Assembly (NCBI GenBank): GCA_964474455.1
Contig: CAYYSU010000013.1
Span: 1 to 60,597 of the forward strand
DNA: 60,597 bases
Source of the DNA: BM520 sp964474455
GTDB lineage: Bacteria > Bacteroidota > Bacteroidia > Bacteroidales > BM520
Direction: 5' to 3'
Numbering within the stretch: the stretch's first letter is position 1; each line of letters opens with the position of its first letter. The position numbers and the translations under genes are program-made. Of this stretch, positions 1 to 7,878 are shown one piece after another. The notes beneath the pieces were generated by a model. It saw only the letters and a list, made by a program, of their open reading frames with translations, made no database searches and was not told where the DNA came from.

Positions 1-47
1 CAAGTTTATAAAAAAATCTATTTATACTCGTTGTCTAAATTCTGGGG

Positions 48-353
48 CTAATTATTATTTCCTTCGTCATCCATTATATGAACAAATTTTCCATAATCAT
101 ATGTTTCAATTGTATCCAATATAGTTACTCCATTTGATTTAAGTTTTTCTATAAGTCCTTCAATATTTTGAACTCGGTAGTTAATCATAAGTTCCTTTTT
201 TGATGGTAAAAAATATTCACCCGCCTTTTTAAAAGGACTCCATTGTAAATAGTTGATTTCTTCTGGTAGGTTAGCATTTCTAAATTCAAAACTTGAACCG
301 TACTGATTAGTTTCAAGTCCTAAATTTTCTGAATACTGGCGATTTCGCTCCAA
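48..353 (-). pseudogene. VOC (glyoxalase/bleomycin-resistance) family remnant
   Basis: The reading frame resembles the second half of a small VOC-fold protein: the NQYGSSFEFR, QWSPF, PSKKELMINYRV and YGKFVHIMDDEGN stretches match the usual order of that family. It appears damaged at both ends. The only start is a TTG at 351-353, and the first beta strand expected before the LGLETNQYG segment is missing; the frame is closed by a TAA at 378-380. At the 3' end the usual IELWEP tail is replaced by a TAG at 48-50, after which the same frame goes on with PQNLDNEYK to a second stop near 18. The function of VOC relatives with this signature is not established. Truncation is my reading; a genuinely short protein cannot be excluded. 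Confidence 0.6.
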
Positions 354-403
354 TGCTGCTCCTGCACCTTCTGCTGTTTATATATTGCTGTTTTATCAAT
401 TAA

Positions 404-469
404 ACCCAACGACTGGGAGAACACATTGCTTTTATTCCCACAATTTGGCGGTGTATGTGCCTGTTAGCC
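404..469. repeat. attC-like imperfect inverted repeat
   Basis: The segment opens with ACCCAAC (fits the RYYYAAC core of integron attC sites) and closes with GTTAGCC (one mismatch to GTTRRRY). Between them GGGAGAACACATTGC can pair imperfectly with GCGGTGTATGTGCC around an AT-rich centre, the two-box layout of attC. It lies immediately upstream of the decayed VOC gene on the minus strand. No integrase is in the window. The rest of 354-690 shows no convincing gene apart from the tRNA terminator. Confidence 0.35.
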
Positions 470-644
470 ATCCAAAGTTAGGAAAACAACTTGTATGCAG
501 CCAATAAAACAGGATATTTTTTAATCAACTGTGTGGCAACATCACACGAAAAGCAATACTGATACTTGGGTTTATTACGGTTTTACTAATTGTAGCTCGT
601 TAAGAGTTAGGCTTTCATAGTATCCTGCTGTGCGGCTTAGGCAG

Positions 645-681
645 CAAAAAACCCTAACTACTCATCGCCAAGTAGATAGGG
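645..681 (-). terminator. Rho-independent terminator of tRNA-Val
   Basis: On the minus strand CCCTATCTACT pairs with AGTAGTTAGGG (one T-T mismatch) around an 8-nt loop and is followed by a run of six T. It starts 12 nt after the tRNA 3' end. Confidence 0.85.
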
Positions 682-692
682 CTCATTTTCTG

Positions 693-767
693 TGGGACGT
701 ACTGGAATCGAACCAGTGACCTCTTGCTTGTCGAGCAAGCGCTCTAAACCAACTGAGCTAACATCCC
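693..767 (-). tRNA. tRNA-Val(GAC)
   Basis: A complete 75-nt cloverleaf reads on the minus strand: acceptor GGGATGT/ACGTCCC, D stem GCTC/GAGC, anticodon stem CTTGC/GCAAG, T stem ACTGG/CCAGT, discriminator A and no encoded CCA. The seven-base anticodon loop is TCGACAA, giving anticodon GAC (valine). Position 33 is therefore C instead of the near-universal U. The gene has its own promoter and terminator. Confidence 0.88.
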
Positions 768-775
768 GGGAGGCG

Positions 776-783
776 CAAAGATA
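776..783 (-). promoter_or_regulatory. -7 element TATCTTTG for tRNA-Val
   Basis: TATCTTTG on the minus strand matches the Bacteroidota TAnnTTTG element and sits 8 nt before the tRNA 5' end. No clear TTTG -33 element is visible. Confidence 0.65.
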
Positions 784-826
784 ATATTTTTTGCTTTGTC
801 ACCATTATGGTAGTGCACTCTTTTTG

Positions 827-2200
827 CTATGGCACCAATTTTTGTTCCTGCAGAGCCAATTTGAGCTGCCCGCTGTTTACCGGCTTGGAGAGGATTTTCC
901 CGGTGGCGTCGAGTAGCAGAATCGTCGGGGTGGCATAGATATAAAAATCGTTGGCCATATTGCCGTTCCAGCCTTTCAGGTCACAGCTCTCTTTCCACCA
1001 TCGCGGGTGATCTTTCTTTGCTCTCTCCCACTCCTCTTTTACCTCGTCAACGGATACTAATATAACCTCAAGATTCTGGCGATCTGTTTTGTCGAGGATA
1101 TTGATAACCTGCGGCATATCCTCCAGGCAGTGGGGGCACCAGCTGGCCCAAAACATGATCAAACGGTAGGGCGTAGTGCTTCTCTTTGTTACGGTTTCTC
1201 CCTCTGTGGTGGTGATGGAGAACTCCGGGATAACCTGCCCTATGGCCATCTTATCAAAGCCTTCTATGCGCTGCTCCAGAGTGGCCTTACGCTCTTCATC
1301 AACGCAGCTACTCTCAAGGACATATTTATTTACAATATAGGTGAGCACCTCCTGAAACTCCAACTGCTGAAACCCTTTTATCAGGTGGTTTATCACCATC
1401 TCTTCTACCTCATCATTTTTACCGCCCACAAAGCTCATTATACGGTCGACGCTCGCCATATACTCTTTTTCCAGCTCTTCGCGTGAGAGGCTCCTGTTGG
1501 CAAAAAACTTCAGGTATTCAATGATCTTCTTTGGCAGAATATCGGTGTATAACAGCCGCCCATCGCTGAAGTCGATATTATCATAGAAATGATCTTTTAC
1601 CCATGCCAGCTGCTCTTTTGGCTCCAGCGAACGGGGCAATACGGGCATAATTTCGCATCTGATAAGTAATCCCGACCAGCTGTCGGGATCCTCTTCCATC
1701 ATCTCTTCCTTAAAAGTCACCTCCTGATCCAGGATGTTAAAGTACTCCTCCTGCATGGTGATATAGAATGGATCACTGTCGGGATAGTAAGACAAGGCAT
1801 TGCCCAAAACTGCCAGCCGGCGCTCATAACTCTCCCTGCTGTTACGGTAGTCATACCAACGCATATTTTCATCAGACTCTTCAATCACCATCCCTGCGAC
1901 AGGGTCATTGTAATCGACCGTAAAGACCACGGGTTGACCGTTATAGATAATATCAATATAATTTCTTTTTCCAGCATCCAGACGCAATACACCATGACTT
2001 ACCGCCGACCCCGGGGTGTAGTGGAACTCTCCTTTGGCAGAGGCAACCGTATCAAGCACCTCAACGTTATCACCATAAAGACTAAGAACAACAACCTTAT
2101 CATAATTTGAGTTCTGTATCTCTCCGATAATGAGATGTTGTGATTGAGAGTATCCCGAAAGTGAGATCAATAAAAATGCTGTTATTAGGATTTTTTTCAT
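827..2200 (-). CDS. Exported TlpA-like thioredoxin-fold protein
   Basis: Predicted 457-residue periplasmic or envelope thiol protein. An N-terminal signal peptide (MKKILITAFLLISLSGYSQS) is followed by a beta-rich domain of the DUF4369 sort, a helical middle part, and a C-terminal thioredoxin domain with the active site WCPHC (cysteines at about residues 355 and 358) and a cis-proline ATPT motif. Such fusions are common in Bacteroidota and probably reduce disulfides or serve cytochrome maturation or redox sensing; the substrate is unknown. The start at 2200 is chosen because it begins the signal peptide; a longer frame runs to 2218 but overlaps the -7 box. It is transcribed alone, divergent from the nuclease-family gene. 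Confidence 0.85.
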   Translation of the reverse strand: MKKILITAFLLISLSGYSQSQHLIIGEIQNSNYDKVVVLSLYGDNVEVLDTVASAKGEFHYTPGSAVSHGVLRLDAGKRNYIDIIYNGQPVVFTVDYNDPVAGMVIEESDENMRWYDYRNSRESYERRLAVLGNALSYYPDSDPFYITMQEEYFNILDQEVTFKEEMMEEDPDSWSGLLIRCEIMPVLPRSLEPKEQLAWVKDHFYDNIDFSDGRLLYTDILPKKIIEYLKFFANRSLSREELEKEYMASVDRIMSFVGGKNDEVEEMVINHLIKGFQQLEFQEVLTYIVNKYVLESSCVDEERKATLEQRIEGFDKMAIGQVIPEFSITTTEGETVTKRSTTPYRLIMFWASWCPHCLEDMPQVINILDKTDRQNLEVILVSVDEVKEEWERAKKDHPRWWKESCDLKGWNGNMANDFYIYATPTILLLDATGKILSKPVNSGQLKLALQEQKLVP

Positions 2201-2217
2201 GCGGGTTTGATTTTGCA

Positions 2218-2225
2218 CAAATATA
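2218..2225 (-). promoter_or_regulatory. -7 element TATATTTG for the TlpA-like gene
   Basis: TATATTTG matches TAnnTTTG and lies 17 nt upstream of the ATG at 2200. Confidence 0.5.
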
Positions 2226-2235
2226 ATGAGAATTA

Positions 2236-2269
2236 TTTTACCTTTTTAAGGGTTATGTTTTACCTTTTT
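2236..2269. repeat. 12-bp direct repeat in a divergent promoter region
   Basis: TTTTACCTTTTT occurs at 2236-2247 and again at 2258-2269, a period of 22 bp, roughly two helical turns, between the divergent starts at 2200 and 2284. It could be a tandem regulator site. Confidence 0.6.
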
Positions 2270-2284
2270 CTGCATTAAGAGGTA
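2266..2284 (+). repeat. 19-bp element, copy 1 (upstream of the EEP-family gene)
   Basis: TTTTCTGCATTAAGAGGTA ends on the A of the start codon at 2284. A perfect copy on the other strand occurs at 5361-5379 upstream of comEC. ACCTTTT (2262-2268) can pair with AAGAGGT (2277-2283), so it may form a hairpin next to the start codon. Confidence 0.75.
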
Positions 2285-3297
2285 TGAGGTACTATCTTTT
2301 GCTTATAATGTTGCTTTACAGCCCTTTTCACTGTTATGCACAAACGGATCGTCTGCGTATTGCTTTTTATAATGTTGAAAATCTTTTTGACATTTATGAT
2401 GATCCGCAAAAGCGTGACGATGAGTTTCTTCCCGGGGGCATGAAGGGTTGGAGTTATGATCGCTACCACTGTAAGCTCCGTCATCTTTATAAAACTATCC
2501 TGGCCATAGAGGGCGATGGCCGTCTTGCAGTTTTAGGGTTGTGTGAGTTGGAGAACTGTTTTGTCACCAGGCAGTTACTGGAAAACACGCCGTTAAGGAG
2601 GCGTAATTTCCGGTTTATCCAATATGAGTCGCCGGATCGCCGCGGCGTAGATGTTGCGCTGGCTTATGATCCGAAACTGGTGAAGCCGCTGCACTCCCAC
2701 CCTGTCGCAATACGATTTCCTTTCGACACGTCAGGACGCACAAGGGATGTGCTATATGTGAAGGCCATGCTTTACCACACCGATACGATACATCTATTGG
2801 TTAATCACTGGCCGTCACGGTTCGGGGGGTTGTTAGCCACTATCCCCAAGCGCAACCATGTAGCTTCTGTGGTAAGAACAATCTGTGATTCCATACTGGC
2901 AGCAGATTCGACAGCGAACATCGTTATTATGGGAGACCTCAACGACGACCCTGAGGACGAAAGTGTCCTGCATCATCTTCAAACATCATCGGGAGATCTT
3001 ATTAATCTGATGGATTCATATCATTGGACGGAGCCGCATGGCACATTGAAGCATGGCTCTGTATGGAGTGTTTTTGATCAAATCATCGTGAGTAAACATC
3101 TCTATAATGGTGATGCAGGGATAGCCATTACCGGAAAGCGTGCGCATTGTTGTAATGCACCTTTTCTATTTATGGACGACCCGAAAGCGCCGGGAAAAAA
3201 ACTTTTTCGCACATATAGCGGCATGAACTACCTTGGTGGTTTTGGTGATCATCTGCCGGTTTTTATGGATGTAACGCAACGACCGCCGGGGAGATAA
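2284..3297 (+). CDS. Secreted endonuclease/exonuclease/phosphatase (EEP) family protein
   Basis: A 337-residue protein with a signal peptide (MRYYLLLIMLLYSPFHCYAQ) and the EEP metal-dependent hydrolase core. Visible family motifs are NVENLFD at the first strand, the metal-binding glutamate in CELEN, the catalytic GDLNDDPED, and the terminal GDHLPV histidine motif. Relatives cleave phosphodiesters of DNA or RNA, or phospholipid or inositol phosphates; the substrate cannot be told here. The export signal suggests it acts in the periplasm or outside, for instance in nutrient scavenging. Its 3' end overlaps the convergent comEC gene by 49 nt. The ATG at 2284 directly follows the 19-bp repeated element. 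Confidence 0.85.
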   Translation: MRYYLLLIMLLYSPFHCYAQTDRLRIAFYNVENLFDIYDDPQKRDDEFLPGGMKGWSYDRYHCKLRHLYKTILAIEGDGRLAVLGLCELENCFVTRQLLENTPLRRRNFRFIQYESPDRRGVDVALAYDPKLVKPLHSHPVAIRFPFDTSGRTRDVLYVKAMLYHTDTIHLLVNHWPSRFGGLLATIPKRNHVASVVRTICDSILAADSTANIVIMGDLNDDPEDESVLHHLQTSSGDLINLMDSYHWTEPHGTLKHGSVWSVFDQIIVSKHLYNGDAGIAITGKRAHCCNAPFLFMDDPKAPGKKLFRTYSGMNYLGGFGDHLPVFMDVTQRPPGR

Positions 3298-5348
3298 AAA
3301 GCAGAGAGCACACATGCACCGTCCAGCGCTGTGCATAAGATCTGTTTTTCTTCCGAATCAACAACTCTCATCACCTTGCGATGGTCATATTCATTGGTTG
3401 TTATAATAACGCTCCCGGCAAGCTTACAGAGCGCTGATATTACCCCTGTTGATCTTATGCCCTTAAAAACAAGCACATCCGTTTCAGGGAAATCATCCAG
3501 ATCATCCATTGACAATGATCCTTCGCAGGTCGCTATCCTCATCCCGCCAAGGAGAAAAAACTGTATGGTAGCACCCTGGAGACCCACACCGGCATAGCCA
3601 TCGGGCATCACATTCAAATATTTTTTAACACCATATTTTCTATGTGTGTCAGATGTGGTAAATGAAAGTTCCTCGTTTGCAATATTATGCAGCGGGATTG
3701 CACTCCGTCCCTGCAACACTTCCACAACCATATTACGATAATCACTGTAAATAATGACGCGCTGCTGCGACGATATTGCGAGTATCTGTACAACACTTAT
3801 CATAATTAATAATGCCACGGGAGTGAGAACCAGCCGCACTCTATTATAAAGCCCATGATATACCACATATATAATCACTACTACCATAATGGCGATGCTC
3901 ATGGCATGGAATCCCGTGAGGTTGATATTTTCTATGGCAGCGACTGGTACATCGGCAACAGCGCCGGTAAAGCGTTGCAAGACATCTATAAGGAAGAAAA
4001 ATAGAGCAGAGACAATTCCGGAGAACACCGGCACGGCGGAAAGAGCCAGAAATATTATGCCGCTATATAATATCATTGATGCCAAAGGGATAACAACCAG
4101 GTTGGTAATAAGGAATAGTGTCGGGAAACTATGGAAATAGTATGTGGCGAGGGCAAAAGTGCCTATTTGTGCGGCAATGGATACTGCCATCACCTCCCAA
4201 CACTTTCGAAGGATAACATTTTGTGGTGTAAAAATCGACACCAAAGGCTTGTGTAAGGCTATAATCGAAATAACAGCCCCATAGCTCAGTTGAAAGCCGA
4301 TGGAGAACAGAAGCATTGGATTAAAGAACAGCAATATCAATGCTGATGCGGAGATAGAGTTATACACAGAGGTATGTCGCTCCAGCTCGTTACCTGTAAC
4401 AACGAAAGTTAGCATTACCGTTGCCCTCATCACTGATGGTGAGAGCCCAGTGATAAAGGCATACGACCACAAACCCGATAACATAAGCACATACCTCAGC
4501 CAGCGGAATTGCTTTCTTCTGAAGACTCCCTTCATGATATAGTTCAGAATCAGAAATATCACTCCCACATGCAGCCCCGACACACAAAGAATATGCATCG
4601 CTCCTGCCTTGGAGAATTCCGTCCGGGACTCCTTGGTAAGGTCATCGTCATAGCCTATGAGCAAGGCTCCAGCAATAGCATATATCTCCTCTGAAGGAGC
4701 TCTGGCTTTTATGATGTGAAGCAGTCGCCGGCGCGCACACGAAGCCGCACGTTTTATCCTATATCTTTTTGTTGGTATGATTTTCTCCACGGAATGATTA
4801 TCACAATACACCATTCCACATATACCTTTTCGGCGAAGAAAAATATTATAATCGAAGCCGCCGGGATTTACGGGAAACTTCAGAGATGATATTCTGGATT
4901 TCACAATAATCCTGTCGCCGGGAAGTAAATGAATGGTGTTATTAGTATCCCGGATCTGTATCATAAGTAGAACAGGAGTTTTTTTATCCTCAAGGAACAC
5001 CTCTGCGATAACTTTTGTTTTCACACCTTTTCTAACCGGCGACTCCATTACCGTAGCGACAAAAATCAGCTCTTTCCCTTGTGAATCAACCGGCACAGCT
5101 CTTTTGCCGGCAGTGATATAGTATCCCATTGCCATAAACGAGGCGGCAATAAAAAGCCCTGCCACGAAATGGTATCTGATACTAAGGCGTTTGTTAAGAA
5201 TCCAGAACCATAAAAGAAGTGATAAAAGAGATACTATGATAACGCCAAGAGCCACTGTTCTGTTTCCCGGGAAGAATTCACCTAGAAGTATTCCCGGTAT
5301 CAAAAATAGCAGTACCCTGGCAAGGGGAAATTGATTCAGCTCTTTCAT
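3249..5348 (-). CDS. comEC: ComEC/Rec2-family DNA-uptake channel protein
   Basis: A 699-residue polytopic membrane protein. N-terminal transmembrane segments (LLFLIPGILLGEFF and following) precede a soluble OB-like region (about residues 90-180) and the Competence domain, recognised by HILCVSGLHVGVIF and many later membrane spans. The family carries single-stranded DNA across the inner membrane during transformation. The C-terminal 190 residues or so lack the HxHxDH metallo-beta-lactamase motif found in full-length ComEC of other phyla. It starts 87 nt after the TPR lipoprotein gene and could be the last gene of that operon or have its own promoter; the 19-bp repeat lies 13-31 nt upstream of the ATG. 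Confidence 0.88.
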   Translation of the reverse strand: MKELNQFPLARVLLFLIPGILLGEFFPGNRTVALGVIIVSLLSLLLWFWILNKRLSIRYHFVAGLFIAASFMAMGYYITAGKRAVPVDSQGKELIFVATVMESPVRKGVKTKVIAEVFLEDKKTPVLLMIQIRDTNNTIHLLPGDRIIVKSRISSLKFPVNPGGFDYNIFLRRKGICGMVYCDNHSVEKIIPTKRYRIKRAASCARRRLLHIIKARAPSEEIYAIAGALLIGYDDDLTKESRTEFSKAGAMHILCVSGLHVGVIFLILNYIMKGVFRRKQFRWLRYVLMLSGLWSYAFITGLSPSVMRATVMLTFVVTGNELERHTSVYNSISASALILLFFNPMLLFSIGFQLSYGAVISIIALHKPLVSIFTPQNVILRKCWEVMAVSIAAQIGTFALATYYFHSFPTLFLITNLVVIPLASMILYSGIIFLALSAVPVFSGIVSALFFFLIDVLQRFTGAVADVPVAAIENINLTGFHAMSIAIMVVVIIYVVYHGLYNRVRLVLTPVALLIMISVVQILAISSQQRVIIYSDYRNMVVEVLQGRSAIPLHNIANEELSFTTSDTHRKYGVKKYLNVMPDGYAGVGLQGATIQFFLLGGMRIATCEGSLSMDDLDDFPETDVLVFKGIRSTGVISALCKLAGSVIITTNEYDHRKVMRVVDSEEKQILCTALDGACVLSAFYLPGGRCVTSIKTGR

Positions 5349-5360
5349 AAACGCTTATTC

Positions 5361-5379
5361 TACCTCTTAATGCAGAAAA
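5361..5379 (-). repeat. 19-bp element, copy 2 (upstream of comEC)
   Basis: On the minus strand this reads TTTTCTGCATTAAGAGGTA, identical over 19 nt to 2266-2284 on the plus strand, and ends 12 nt before the comEC ATG. Flanking sequence differs between the copies, apart from a CTCTT/AAGAG stem that can form here. Confidence 0.75.
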
Positions 5380-5435
5380 GAGCTGTTTATGACCCATGAA
5401 AGGCGAATTTTTTATCCGATACTATCCGGCCTACA

Positions 5436-6494
5436 TTACTTGCAGTACATATCGAGCCATTTTTGAGCCGGAGTAACACCCAAATCCTTAGCCTTTTGCC
5501 AGTCGGCACAGGCGCCACGTTGGTCACCATTGGCATATTTTGCAAGGCCGCGGTTATAGACAGCATTACTTGCATCGGGGTTTAGCTTAATGGCTTTATC
5601 ATAGAAAAAGATGGCCTGTTCATTATTACCATAGGCCTTATTAACACTACCCAGCCCGTTATAAGGGAGCCAACTGTCGGGAGAAAGCTCTATTGCCTTA
5701 GCATAATCCTCCTCGGCCATTGGGTAGTTTTTCATCATAAAATATGAATTACCTCTATTTATATATGCTTCAGGATTACTCATATCCAAACTTATGGAAA
5801 AAGAGAGGTTGTCAACGGCTTTTTGGAAATCCTGATTATTGGCGAAAAGCAGTCCGCGATTATAATATGCTGAGGCCATTTGAGGATCAAGCTCCAATGC
5901 TTTATCAAATGCTTCCATGGCTTCCTGCAGCAGCATCACATTCATACACACAACACCTTTTGCATCCCAGGCAAAGGCATCCTTAGGGTTTACTTCAGTA
6001 GCGAGTGTAAACTCTTTATAGGCCTTACCCAACTCACCTTTTGAATTATAATAACGACCTTTAAGTGTATGGAAATCTCTCACTTCAGGGTCAAGCTCTT
6101 CAATCATAACAATATCATTCCAGGCATTATCATATTGTCCAAGATTCATATAGGCCTCGGCGCGGTAATATAAAAAGTTAGCATTTGAAGGATCCTCTTC
6201 GATGGCAGTGTTAAAATCCGATAATGCTTTTTCATAATCGCCTTTTTGAGCTGCCGTAATACCTTGTCGTATTCGCGACAGATCCACTGTTGGCTTACCA
6301 ATCGCGGCGGAATTAATAATTCTTGATTTATCAACACCATCAACACCCTTTCCAAGCCATATGCCGGAAGTATCTTGTTGTGTGGTGGTTTGTTTTTCTT
6401 TATTGTTTTCACTTACCTGCTGACTATTATTGCAGGCTGTAAAGGTTACTGTAACAGCAAGTGTTAAAGCTACTGATATAGATTTTAATTTCAT
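5436..6494 (-). CDS. TPR-repeat lipoprotein
   Basis: A 352-residue lipoprotein: the signal peptide ends in a lipobox (TFTAC, cysteine at residue 20), followed by a low-complexity Q/T/N-rich linker and then tandem tetratricopeptide repeats from about residue 80 to the C-terminus (recurring pattern of A..Y...G..A...Y..A..L.P). TPR lipoproteins of this kind act as scaffolds for protein complexes in the envelope; no specific partner can be read. Its ATG overlaps the lpxB stop by one base, so it is translationally coupled to lipid A synthesis genes and probably co-expressed with them. Confidence 0.85.
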   Translation of the reverse strand: MKLKSISVALTLAVTVTFTACNNSQQVSENNKEKQTTTQQDTSGIWLGKGVDGVDKSRIINSAAIGKPTVDLSRIRQGITAAQKGDYEKALSDFNTAIEEDPSNANFLYYRAEAYMNLGQYDNAWNDIVMIEELDPEVRDFHTLKGRYYNSKGELGKAYKEFTLATEVNPKDAFAWDAKGVVCMNVMLLQEAMEAFDKALELDPQMASAYYNRGLLFANNQDFQKAVDNLSFSISLDMSNPEAYINRGNSYFMMKNYPMAEEDYAKAIELSPDSWLPYNGLGSVNKAYGNNEQAIFFYDKAIKLNPDASNAVYNRGLAKYANGDQRGACADWQKAKDLGVTPAQKWLDMYCK

Positions 6495-7606
6495 TACTTA
6501 TTATTTTTTGAAAGAATATTCCACATTTCATTGGTGATACGATGTGATGCTCCGGCGTCACCAAGTTTTTCTCTCAACAGAGCATACGAAGATAATATTT
6601 CCTTACGGGATTCTGTTTCCGGGAGCAGTTTTGCGAACTCTTTTTGCAGGTTACCACTGTTAAGCTCCGATTGAATAAGCTCTTTCACAGCGGATTTGTC
6701 AAGGATCAGGTTCACTAATGATATATGTTTTATCTTTATGAGATGCCTGGCAATACATATTGATAATGGCGATCCGGCGTAGCAAACAACCTGCGGCACA
6801 TCAAATACAGCAGTCTCCAGTGTTGCCGTTCCCGAAGTAACAATAGCGGCAGTTGCACTATTTAGAAGGTGGTATGTTTTACCATACTCTATAGAGAGAT
6901 TTGCGTATTTATTAATATATGATTGATACAAATCCGTGTGATGTTCTACGCCACCAATTACGAACTGATATTGCGGATATTGTTGTGACAACTCGCACAT
7001 TACGGGAAGCATTCTCTTTATCTCCTGAGTTCGGGAACCCGGCAGTAGTGCTATTATCTGTGCATCACGGATAATTTTATTGTCTTTTTTACTTTCGCGA
7101 AAATCGGCAACCTCGTCCATCACCGGATGCCCGCCATAAAATGAAGGCACTCCGTATTGATTATAAAAATTCTCTTCAAAGGGCAGGATGACGAACATCT
7201 TCTCCACAGTTCTTTTAATCTTTTTTATTCTATTCTTTTTCCATGCCCATACCTGCGGTGAGATATAATAGAACACCCGGATACTATTTTTCTTAGCAAA
7301 ATCAGCTATCCTAAGATTAAACCCGGGATAATCAACGAGTATCAGAACATCGGGATTAAAATTCAAAAGATCCTCTTTACAAAATCTCAGGTTACGGGTC
7401 ACTGTTTTCAGGTTTGCCACCACCTCAATAAACCCCATAAATGCCAGATCCTTGATATGCTTCACCACATCAGCACCTGCTTCAATCATTTTGTCTCCAC
7501 CCCACGCTCTTATATCGGCAGAAGGGTCTTTTAGCTTCATTGACTCAATGAGGTTGGCGGCATGCATATCACCTGATGATTCTCCGGCGATCACGTAATA
7601 CTTCAT
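6494..7606 (-). CDS. lpxB: Lipid-A-disaccharide synthase LpxB
   Basis: 370 residues, near the usual length of about 380. It begins MKYYVIAGESSGDMHAA, the hallmark start of LpxB, and contains PQVWAWKKNRI, FEENFY, LLPGSRTQEI and the SGTATLE glycosyltransferase motif. LpxB condenses UDP-2,3-diacylglucosamine with lipid X to give the lipid A disaccharide, a peripheral inner-membrane step. The start overlaps the stop of the upstream small membrane gene by 4 nt (ATGA). The presence of lpxB supports an LPS-bearing outer membrane. Confidence 0.96.
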   Translation of the reverse strand: MKYYVIAGESSGDMHAANLIESMKLKDPSADIRAWGGDKMIEAGADVVKHIKDLAFMGFIEVVANLKTVTRNLRFCKEDLLNFNPDVLILVDYPGFNLRIADFAKKNSIRVFYYISPQVWAWKKNRIKKIKRTVEKMFVILPFEENFYNQYGVPSFYGGHPVMDEVADFRESKKDNKIIRDAQIIALLPGSRTQEIKRMLPVMCELSQQYPQYQFVIGGVEHHTDLYQSYINKYANLSIEYGKTYHLLNSATAAIVTSGTATLETAVFDVPQVVCYAGSPLSICIARHLIKIKHISLVNLILDKSAVKELIQSELNSGNLQKEFAKLLPETESRKEILSSYALLREKLGDAGASHRITNEMWNILSKNNK

Positions 7607-7878
7607 ATCCTATTCATTAATATAAAGATCGAGATCATTGCAAAAAAAGTAGCAATAAGAGCTCCTCTTCCACTATTCTCTTTCTTCTTCTTAAAGAAAT
7701 ACCAAATATTTATTGCCCCCGGAACTATTGCCAACATAGATGGTTTTCCCGGGTTTTCAAATGCGATTCCGGAATCGGCGCCCAAAGAGCCATAAACTCC
7801 TGACACTATCACCATTACGACAAGTATCTCCAACAGGCTGACAAGAAATCCGGTATTAAAATTATCTTTTTTATACAT
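7603..7878 (-). CDS. Small membrane protein of unknown function
   Basis: 91 residues with about three hydrophobic segments (residues 10-29, 45-61 and 72-90), the last two separated by a basic loop with FFKKKKENSGRG. I do not recognise a family. It overlaps surE upstream (8 nt) and lpxB downstream (4 nt), so it is clearly a translated part of the operon. Topology suggests an inner-membrane protein with a positively charged cytoplasmic loop. Confidence 0.75.
   Translation of the reverse strand: MYKKDNFNTGFLVSLLEILVVMVIVSGVYGSLGADSGIAFENPGKPSMLAIVPGAINIWYFFKKKKENSGRGALIATFFAMISIFILMNRI

Noticed and set aside
1..690. Integrative element attached at tRNA-Val
   Set aside because: No repeat of the tRNA 3' end, integrase or phage gene was seen in the sequence available; the left side is cut by the window.
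693..767. Reading the tRNA as tRNA-Asp(GTC) or tRNA-Ser(CGA)
   Set aside because: Only the GAC register keeps a five-base-pair anticodon stem with a seven-base loop.
1130..1486. 118-codon plus-strand open frame
   Set aside because: It lies wholly inside the TlpA-like gene in antisense, has no recognisable motif and no upstream promoter.
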